Assembly: GCA_021202495.1 (NCBI GenBank)
Contig: JAJQCX010000146.1
Coordinates: 1 to 8,043 of the forward strand
Origin: Clostridia bacterium
GTDB lineage: Bacteria; Bacillota; Clostridia; UMGS1883
DNA length: 8,043 nucleotides
Direction of reading: 5' to 3'
Part shown: positions 6,101 through 8,043 of the stretch, piece by piece
Position numbering within the stretch: position 1 is the stretch's first letter
Layout of the letters: the number at the start of each line of letters is the position of its first letter
Program-made: the position numbers and the translations under genes
The notes under the pieces: model-generated
Databases searched by the model: none
Seen by the model: only the letters and a program-made list of their open reading frames with translations
Told to the model about the DNA's origin: nothing

Positions 6101-8020
6101 GCTCGACGGAATTCTCACACTCGTGAGTGCGCATGAATAAAACGCGGATGCTCCGATGCTCGTCACACTGTCGGGTATTTCCGCACTCGTCAGTGCGCTG
6201 CATCCGTAGAACGCATATTCTCCTATGCTTACCAATCCCTCCGACAGCTCCGCGCTTGTCATTGCCGTACATTTATAAAACGCGTAATTGCCTATGCTCG
6301 TCACGCTCTCCGGCAGCGTTATGCTCAAAAGCGACGCGCAGTTATAAAACGCGTATTCCCCAATGCTTTCAACGCCGTCCGCAAGCTCGACCTCGCTCAG
6401 TGCGCCGCATTCGCGGAACGCATTGCCGCCAATCGCCGTCACACTGCCGGATATGGCGACGCTCGCCAGCGCGTCACATCCGCGGAACGCGTAGCTTCCT
6501 ATCGTCGTAACCCCTTCGGGTATAACAACGCTCTCCAACGCGTCGCAGTCATAGAACGCGTAGTTTCCAATCGTTGCAAGTCCGCTCGGCAAATCGACGC
6601 CGACCAAGCTTTTGCACTGATAAAATGCGTAGGTTCCTATGCTTTCAACGCTTTCGGGAATGTTTATCTCAGACAGCGCCGAGCAATTGTAAAATGTGTA
6701 ATCGCCTATCGCCGTCGCGCCTTCGGATATATGAACCTCCGTCAGCGCCGTACAGCCCGAAAACATGTAGGACGCGCCCATCACGCCCGACAAATTTTGC
6801 ACCGTTTTCAATTTTGTGCAGTTTTCAAATGCGTGAGATCGTATTTCCGTAATGTTTTCCGGTATAACAACCTCCTCAAGCGACGTGTTCCCCTTAAACA
6901 TGTAGCTTCCGATGACGCTGTTGTTGAGCGTTATCGCCGTCACGCTGCTGCAATACGCAAATGCGCCGTAACCTATCTCCGTCACGCTTTCGGGAATGAC
7001 AACCTCCCCAAGCGCCGTGCAGCCGTAAAATGCGTAATAGCCAAGCTCTTCCACTCCGTCCGCAATCTCCGCCGAGCCCAGCGCCGTACATCCTCTGAAC
7101 GCTTCGCTTCCTATTGTGACAACATTTCCCGGTATCACAATGCCTTGGAGCGCCGTGCAGCCGTAAAACGCCGACGCGCCTATCGCCGCCGCCCCGTCCG
7201 GAATGTCAATCTCGCAAAGCGACGTGCATTTGTAAAATGCGTTATCCGGTATTTCCGTCAAATCCTTTGGTGAATATGCATTAGTCAAAGCTGTGCAGCC
7301 GTAAAACGCGCTCTCGCCCATCTCTGTCACGCCGTTCGGCACAACAACGCTCGTTATCGCCGTGTTGTTCTTAAATGCCGATTCCGCTATCGCCGTAATT
7401 TTAATTCCGTCAATCTCCGTCGGAATAACAACATCCGTTTCGCTTCCGCTGTAGCCCGTTATCGCCGCCGTTCCGTCGCCGTTGTCGCTGTAGCTGAAAC
7501 CCTCGCCCGTCTCGCTTATTCCGCAGTATATGCATACCCCGTCCTCAAACCAATGGATTACTCTTTCGTCCTGCGTATCGGGGTCGTTGCTGTATGTCTG
7601 CGGCAAACACGTCTCGGCAAAATCCGCGTAGACAATTCCGTGCTCCGCGTCGAGCACCGGCAGCGAGTCGGAACCCAGATTTTGCCTCCAAGCGTTTTCC
7701 TCGCCGCTCGTCATCGAATTTAATACATAGCACACAACGCCCGAGGCAAATTCCTCCGCGCTCGCGCTCATGTCGCCCAATTCCGCGTTTCCCGCCGCGC
7801 TGCCCTCCAAATAGCGGCAGTTGTCGGAAACGACCGTCTCCTCTGTCGCACATCCTATAATCGCGCCGGCATATGCTCCCTTTGCCTCGCCCGTCACAAA
7901 CGAGCCTTCAATAACGAGCGCCTCCTCGCCCGCTCCGCCGACAATTCCGCCCGCATAGACTTTTGCTTCAGCCGCACCCCAAAAATCACAGTCCTTAACG
8001 CTGCCGCCCGCACAGAACAC
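131..8020 (-). CDS. Giant BspA-like leucine-rich-repeat surface/secreted protein, N-terminus missing
   Basis: This is an uninterrupted frame of 2,629 residues ending in TAG. Order of parts by residue: GLUG-like fragment (1-75), linker with a His/Cys knuckle (94-167), 40 BspA-type LRRs plus cap (195-1127), stalk of beta-type modules (1130-1970), helical segment (1976-2105), Cys/His cluster (2126-2144), carboxypeptidase-regulatory-like module (2148-2255), SbsA-type Ig-like module (2257-2357), another Ig-like module (2358-2452), chitobiase-C-terminal-like module (2460-2542) and a C-terminal beta module (2546-2629). Family knowledge: such proteins are exported and mediate adhesion to host proteins, other bacteria or polymers; the ligand here is unknown. 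The GTG at 8020 is only the first possible start after an in-frame TGA. It has no ribosome binding site and no signal peptide, and it lies inside a GLUG-like repeat, so it is unlikely to be the real start. No LPXTG, SLH or dockerin motif is visible. Coding status is very sure; function is inferred from architecture. Confidence 0.93.
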   Translation of the reverse strand: MFCAGGSVKDCDFWGAAEAKVYAGGIVGGAGEEALVIEGSFVTGEAKGAYAGAIIGCATEETVVSDNCRYLEGSAAGNAELGDMSASAEEFASGVVCYVLNSMTSGEENAWRQNLGSDSLPVLDAEHGIVYADFAETCLPQTYSNDPDTQDERVIHWFEDGVCIYCGISETGEGFSYSDNGDGTAAITGYSGSETDVVIPTEIDGIKITAIAESAFKNNTAITSVVVPNGVTEMGESAFYGCTALTNAYSPKDLTEIPDNAFYKCTSLCEIDIPDGAAAIGASAFYGCTALQGIVIPGNVVTIGSEAFRGCTALGSAEIADGVEELGYYAFYGCTALGEVVIPESVTEIGYGAFAYCSSVTAITLNNSVIGSYMFKGNTSLEEVVIPENITEIRSHAFENCTKLKTVQNLSGVMGASYMFSGCTALTEVHISEGATAIGDYTFYNCSALSEINIPESVESIGTYAFYQCKSLVGVDLPSGLATIGNYAFYDCDALESVVIPEGVTTIGSYAFRGCDALASVAISGSVTAIGGNAFRECGALSEVELADGVESIGEYAFYNCASLLSITLPESVTSIGNYAFYKCTAMTSAELSEGLVSIGEYAFYGCSALTSAEIPDSVTSIGASAFYSCALTSVRIPSSVEEIGNYAFYSNASLKEITLENAVIGVNMFRNCTALTSVVIPANVKTVGACAFNGCTKLASATIEEGVDDIDWGLFANCTALKEFTLNNATIGRYMFSGCTALTSVVIPEDITSIGSYAFESCTKLTKVDNQSAVMAEDNMFVKCTALTEVNIPEGITEIGESTFERCTALAEITLPESVTSIGKKAFYACSALTEITLPDGLEHIYSEAFNASGLKSIELPEGMTIIDYRAFYGASSLESVVVPDSVTSIGGGAFYDCSALTDMAIPEGVTSIGNSAFYNCSSLAEIVIPEGITAISSSTFSGCKALTGITIPEGVTSIGDSAFSGCTSLTEIVIPEAITEIPLNAFNGCTALASAELPDGLLCIGEGAFNGCTALTGITLPDGLTTIGEAAFGGAGLTSVVVPESVTSISTRVFRECKSLVEAELHEKQVTNYMFLNCSALEKVTMYDTVTSISTIAFVNCSPLPIICCYPGSYAETFAINYGYEYEYIFSEDSFTLLVSTPDGASLTEGYSVNWYEKDSGNLIASGNKLSGVDSDIIYEYEIILDDELIFTYYQPERAAASEAYIEVILEAMPVIAISGSINADNGEIPSDANIKVIQTKNGNTKTFEVYADEKGKFSFEAVNVPTAIYISADKYYSVSKVIISEALTESELILDSIILSPLPQNRITLSIYEIASALPGESGEESEITSFDDINFSIRNVTENFNVTDFTVQYPYIIINDADVKAGDEIEITASSQSTNSVAASVILSNAVSGTAAIKLKENGKFYVKDVNTSGGLYAIVFDENGNYIKRYIPSTTSFYSDIMSDGNYSVVFIEKNSILRSFSSIAKLSEFGLVEGEDYCLVDVGIESGMITEISGVDVPSLDTSKFLYTDSDNTSVSISKSDMTTGNIALLRVEYKISDTYNSNNEELIFDIPEGMDLLTGGVTLDGKSVVYTQDENGIHIKTNEKQAVVRMYVSAYEAGDYDLNVLLQADVSGDTIVQPIGTARTSANLLTLTVDDVTSDATVLVSGTTIAKSEITLYDMGTEIGQTTANSVGNWAAKVELETTYKNSPHVVYAMVSGYTNPIESEHYVVISNPTAMDVLKVTMYNTAHPESSGNNVEYTTVIDFKNAQATIPQYRYWPKYPSFTFKIEFDGEIDSSCDVDLYVYTSSGETEILSAQYDSETNAWLATAEFYSGSLPVSLEVVYDATEDYSIDRETLQKMCAEIANIADGDSYSSFDNAEILDADSRLFIYDGVVFTVDAGYKYVDEINEDNILIPIELSDGAEIYISNAESEGIVELSISAEKDVVISMPYLFGEVESIEGDGKYISLYFSASESILEYFDENSVDETQNTTDAFTTMGWIKDHFRNFLDDYNRRLKDWNNCLDNRITNLEENGLDPDVIQDLFGNKQDPIKQQNDLEDLMNNINNTFDRLDKLELNGLNDLLDLANTYGDLISMAGQLGTTYNLGEKAINVRVAEQLSGIKTKSFGLMADDDSNQTKCSPNCPCEICMCRHHKGPHKIDPIYDPSGYVYEAVPSNRVEGVTATAYTYEDVLDDFGEATGEQEIVLWNAEDYDQVNPLVTDANGEYAWDVPEGEWMVKFEKDGYETAYSEWLPVPPPQTEVNVGIVSLSPPEVKAVSIYSDSIRIEFTQYMELDSVNGDTVSVTAGGKKIAGTIEPVNAEENYDGSAEYASIFLFTPESAISGAASVEVKNAVNYAGTAMEEKYAAAANVVPAPTGIEAAESVTVGYNSSTSVEVMVLEGEAGKNVTLKATSSSPSIVSVVNETAVTDEEGKATFALSGNLPGSGEITITIDGTDISWVIKATVGDVVSAERCGKVTASVESGSVVEKGTKVELSSSTSGAVIYYTTDGSDPTESATRTLYSEAIEITADTVIIAYAEKDGLEASGTAGFAYTIEKEASLTGSVTIAISGEAQGTLIAAAFDEEGVMLFARMFDAGDVSGEALVLEDVLLSDISKMSKVKIFQWSADGTMQPTADVAEAEIQ
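134..385 (-). other. C-terminal beta module (residues 2546-2629)
   Basis: The module starts LTGSVTIAISGEAQGTLIAA, then has A-F-D-E-E-G-V-M-L and ends KVKIFQWSADGTMQPTADV. I associate the F-x-W-x-x-x-x-x-M-x-P ending with the last domain of many clostridial secreted proteins, which usually reads as a V-K-x-F-x-W-D-S-L-x-x-M-x-P-L type. It is followed directly by the stop and terminator, so it is the true C-terminus. No sorting signal or membrane helix follows it. Confidence 0.55.
395..643 (-). other. Chitobiase/beta-hexosaminidase C-terminal-like module (residues 2460-2542)
   Basis: The marks are GKVTASVESGSVVEKGTKVE, then AVIYYTTDGSDPT (residues 2488-2500), T-L-Y-S-E-A-I-E-I and ITADTVIIAYAEKDG. 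The Y-Y-T-T-D-G-S-D-P-T core and the final I-x-A-x-A-x-K-x-G strand identify the CHB_HEX_C_1 type. It is an Ig-like accessory domain, seen in secreted glycosidases and in surface proteins without enzymes. There is no catalytic domain in this frame. Confidence 0.85.
665..949 (-). other. Invasin-like Ig module (residues 2358-2452)
   Basis: The segment runs from ESVTVGYNSSTSVEVMVLEG through KNVTLKATSSSPSIVSVVN to TDEEGKATFALSGNLPGSGE and ends at I-S-W-V-I-K-A-T-V. The T-D-E-E-G-K-A-T-F turn and the V-x-x-x-x-T-S-S-S-P-S centre match Ig-like domains of the Big_1 or invasin type. It is a spacer domain by family analogy. Confidence 0.6.
950..1252 (-). other. SbsA-type Ig-like module (residues 2257-2357)
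   Basis: The pattern PPEVKAVSIYSDSIRIEFTQ, followed by Y-M-E-L-D-S-V-N-G-D-T-V-S-V and a late VEVKNAVNYAGTAMEEKY, is that of the Big_5/SbsA_Ig fold: a residue set x-I-x-I-x-F-[ST]-x-x-M-D, a middle strand with a named property, and a final V-x-x-x-V-x-x-Y-A-G-T-x-M. The M-D position reads M-E here. The module is a structural spacer in surface-layer and adhesin-type proteins. Confidence 0.65.
1256..1579 (-). other. Carboxypeptidase regulatory-like module of the DPSGYVYEAV type (residues 2148-2255)
   Basis: The hallmarks are DPSGYVYEAVPSNRVEGVTA, then W-N-A-E-D-Y, N-P-L-V-T-D-A-N-G-x-Y-x-W-D-V-P-E-G and EWLPVPPPQTEVN. I recognise this combined signature from memory as a recurrent module of large bacterial surface and secreted proteins; the D-A-N-G-x-Y-x-W-D-V-P centre is the standard CarboxypepD_reg core. 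It is non-enzymatic and probably joins the stalk to the tail. GC-rich DNA begins here. Confidence 0.7.
1589..1645 (-). other. Cys/His cluster, possible metal-binding knuckle (residues 2126-2144)
   Basis: The motif is CSPNCPCEICMCRHHKGPH, with Cys at 2126, 2130, 2132, 2135 and 2137 and His at 2139, 2140 and 2144. Eight potential ligands in 19 residues is far above the rest of the stalk and suggests a small metal site or a disulfide knot. It sits exactly between the helical segment and the carboxypeptidase-like tail, next to the change of base composition. Exported proteins may use such a cluster for disulfides rather than for metal. Confidence 0.5.
1706..2095 (-). other. Helical, coiled-coil-like segment (residues 1976-2105)
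   Basis: The residues shift from beta-like to strongly helix-like: MGWIKDHFRNFLDDYNRRLK, then Q-N-D-L-E-D-L-M-N-N-I-N-N and DRLDKLELNGLNDLLDLANT. Charged and Asn residues alternate with Leu/Ile at heptad-like spacing, with almost no Gly or Pro in the core. It is the AT-richest part of the gene. It may act as an oligomerisation or spacer coil. I do not recognise it as a named domain. Confidence 0.55.
2096..2866 (-). other. Stalk segment without recognised family (residues 1719-1975)
   Basis: The region contains several beta-like stretches such as YPSFTFKIEFDG, CDVDLYVYTSSGE and VDAGYKYVDE, separated by acidic loops. It ends with an acidic patch (FDENSVDETQN) that leads into the helical segment. 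It probably holds two or more beta-sandwich units. I do not recognise a family and see no enzymatic residues. Composition is AT-rich, like the flanking stalk. Confidence 0.3.
2867..3100 (-). other. Bacterial Ig-like module (residues 1641-1718)
   Basis: The stretch TVLVSGTTIAKSEITLYDMG followed by GQTTANSVGNW and a Y-A-M-V-S-G ending follows the layout of Ig-like repeats in adhesins: V-x-G-x-x, S-x-I-T-L-Y-D-x-G, then I-G-x-T-x-A-x-x-x-G-N-W. The final Trp of the G-N-W turn is residue 1681. It serves as a stalk spacer by family analogy. Confidence 0.6.
3101..3487 (-). other. DUF11/cohesin-like beta module (residues 1512-1640)
   Basis: The segment includes LLRVEYKISDTY, then EELIFDIPEGMDLL, a V-x-L-D-G-K-S-V-V turn, IHIKTNE and a closing VVRMYVSAYEAGDYDLNVLL. 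The order (relational strand, I-P-E-G-M turn, named-value strand, A-x-x-x-G-x-Y-x-L ending) is that of conserved-repeat domains found in bacterial surface stalks. The match is by pattern only. Confidence 0.45.
3488..4114 (-). other. Stalk segment without recognised family (residues 1303-1511)
   Basis: This stretch alternates polar and hydrophobic residues as in beta-sheet proteins (for example VQYPYIIIN, GGLYAIVFDENGNYI and NYSVVFIEKN). The last parts resemble a carboxypeptidase-regulatory or transthyretin-like edge. I see no catalytic motif. It lies in the AT-rich part of the gene and is probably one or two further Ig-like or beta-sandwich spacers. Confidence 0.35.
4115..4375 (-). other. Carboxypeptidase regulatory-like beta-sandwich module (residues 1216-1302)
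   Basis: The module starts with VIAISGSINADNGEIPSDA and continues with a residue pattern of G-x-I, substitution or polymer-type turn, then DEKGKFSFEAVNV and a Y-I-S-A-D-K-Y-Y segment. This is the usual order of the CarboxypepD_reg-like fold: opening G-x-V strand, D/E-x-x-G-x-F-x-F centre, and a final strand after an aromatic K-Y-Y motif. It is a structural spacer rather than an enzyme. Confidence 0.6.
4421..4621 (-). other. Beta-type module following the LRR cap (residues 1134-1200)
   Basis: The stretch runs from FTLLVSTPDGASL through VNWYEKDSGNLIASG to YYQPE. It has the pattern of a small beta domain in which a W-Y-x-K-D-S-G turn is followed by a G-x-x-L-x-G-V segment. I recall similar modules following LRR or GLUG regions in clostridial surface proteins but cannot give a family name. 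It likely acts as a spacer in the stalk. Confidence 0.4.
5468..6931 (-). repeat. Two copies of a six-unit LRR block (residues 364-490 and 725-851)
   Basis: Block A (about 6551-6931) and block B (about 5468-5848) share the same irregular order of unit lengths: Phe spacings 21, 23, 22, 23, 23, 23 in both. They also share rare sequence marks absent from ordinary units: TLNN followed by IG and YMF, AFE-x-CTKL, V-x-N-x-S-x-VM, and CTALTEV. The offset is 361 residues. This is best explained by an old intragenic block duplication rather than by independent units. The DNA of the two blocks has drifted, so the event is not recent. Confidence 0.75.
5550..6322 (-). repeat. Exact 32-base direct repeat inside the LRR array (5550-5581 and 6291-6322)
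   Basis: The two 32-base stretches are identical and 741 bases apart, an exact multiple of three. Both encode the central strand and turn of a unit (ITLPESVTSIG). Flanking bases differ on both sides. They are the longest identical DNA segments I noticed within the array and could serve as sites of in-frame recombination. Confidence 0.85.
7520..7741 (-). other. Linker with His/Cys knuckle between GLUG and LRR regions (residues 94-167)
   Basis: Residues 94-131 include ending features SLPVLDAEHGIVY, a stretch I associate with the segment that closes GLUG-type repeat regions in clostridial surface proteins. It is followed by HWFEDGVCIYCG (His156, Cys163, Cys166), a short H-x6-C-x2-C-G motif of the sort found just ahead of BspA-type LRRs. 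It could bind a metal or simply form a small knuckle; nothing here decides between them. The link to known families is from memory. Confidence 0.5.
7796..8020 (-). other. GLUG-like repeat fragment (residues 1-75)
   Basis: Two units are recognisable by the small-residue core YAGGIVGGA (residues 22-30) and YAGAIIGCA (residues 50-58). Each is followed by a beta-like stretch such as VIEGSFVTG. A third, partial unit is cut by the TGA upstream. GLUG-type repeats form elongated beta structures in exported adhesins, often with IgA peptidases or LRR arrays. The assignment is by motif only and the units are degenerate. The more complete part of the repeat region would lie beyond the window. Confidence 0.55.
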
Positions 8021-8043
8021 AATTCAGACCGAAAAGCCGTAAG
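8021..8043 (-). pseudogene. Upstream in-frame codons with a TGA stop, probable continuation of the same gene
   Basis: Read on the minus strand in the gene's frame, these bases give Y G F S V, stop, I, and then the GTG at 8020. The stop is TGA at 8024-8026. The residues just after it (IVFCAGGSV) resemble the G-G-I-V-G core of GLUG-like repeats that recurs at residues 24-28. A GGA codon in place of TGA would restore that core (V-G-I-V). The gene may therefore carry a nonsense mutation, or there may be a base error at the edge of the sequence. The window ends here, so the upstream part cannot be seen. Confidence 0.5.

Larger units (their letters stand above)
4640..7438 (-). repeat. Array of about 40 BspA-type leucine-rich repeats (LRR_5 class) plus C-terminal cap
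   Basis: Residues 195-1127. The unit is about 23 residues with consensus L-x-s-V-x-I-P-e-s-V-t-s-I-G-x-y-A-F-y-x-C-t-a. The Phe of the AF (or MF, TF) core recurs at residues 216, 239, 262, 285, 308 and so on to 1100, giving 40 units. Most spacings are exactly 23. Units of 21 end at 375, 670, 737 and 1077, and units of 22 at 420, 649, 782, 873 and 1056. The array ends with a cap (CYPGSYAETFAINYGYEYEY) of the type that commonly closes BspA LRR arrays. This fold makes a long curved solenoid and is the likely ligand-binding part. The repetition is at protein level; at DNA level the units have largely diverged. Confidence 0.95.

Noticed and set aside
134..7853. Many plus-strand open frames of 60-180 codons, and short minus-strand frames at 1516-1722, 6894-7091 and 7545-7853
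   Set aside because: All overlap the long minus-strand gene. Their translations are low-complexity (rich in Arg, Ser and Pro) without domain motifs. They arise because repetitive codon usage in the real gene leaves few stops in other frames.
8018..8020. GTG as the authentic start codon
   Set aside because: There is no Shine-Dalgarno-like sequence in the 23 bases before it, no signal peptide follows it, and it falls in the middle of a GLUG-like repeat core.
8024..8026. TGA read as Trp or another amino acid (alternative code)
   Set aside because: The gene uses TGG for all 16 Trp residues and has no other in-frame TGA. A recoded genome would be expected to use TGA often.

Overview
The window is almost entirely one very large minus-strand gene. 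Its reading frame runs from 8020 down to a TAG stop at 131-133 and encodes 2,629 residues of a multidomain, extracellular-type repeat protein of the BspA-like leucine-rich-repeat (LRR) class. The protein style (GLUG-like N-terminal fragment, about 40 BspA-type LRRs, then a stalk of Ig-like and carboxypeptidase-regulatory-like modules, and a chitobiase-C-terminal-like module) suggests a gut-type anaerobic Firmicute (Clostridia), probably from a metagenome. That taxonomic guess rests on family resemblance recalled from memory, not on a search. Standard genetic code fits: 16 Trp codons are read as TGG and no TGA occurs inside the frame.

Layout in the direction of the gene (high to low coordinates). 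8043-8021: a few upstream codons in the same frame, interrupted by a TGA at 8024-8026, so the true N-terminus and signal peptide are not visible. 8020 to about 7440: GLUG-like remnant, a linker and a small His/Cys knuckle. About 7438-4640: 40 LRRs plus a C-terminal cap. About 4640-1580: a clearly AT-richer stalk with beta-sandwich-like modules, an unusual helical segment and a Cys/His cluster. About 1580-134: a GC-richer tail of four or five recognisable modules. A strong intrinsic terminator (93-118) follows the stop codon, so the C-terminus is genuine.

The remaining 92 bases hold a heptamer tandem repeat (44-92) and a perfect 10-bp-stem palindrome (15-37). I see no second gene. The plus-strand open frames over the gene look like antisense shadows of its codon usage.

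I do not see a multi-gene system here. The points most worth a second look are the apparent nonsense codon at the 5' end, the compositional mosaic whose borders coincide with domain borders, the internal block duplication in the LRR array, and the helical plus Cys/His segment inside an otherwise beta-rich stalk.
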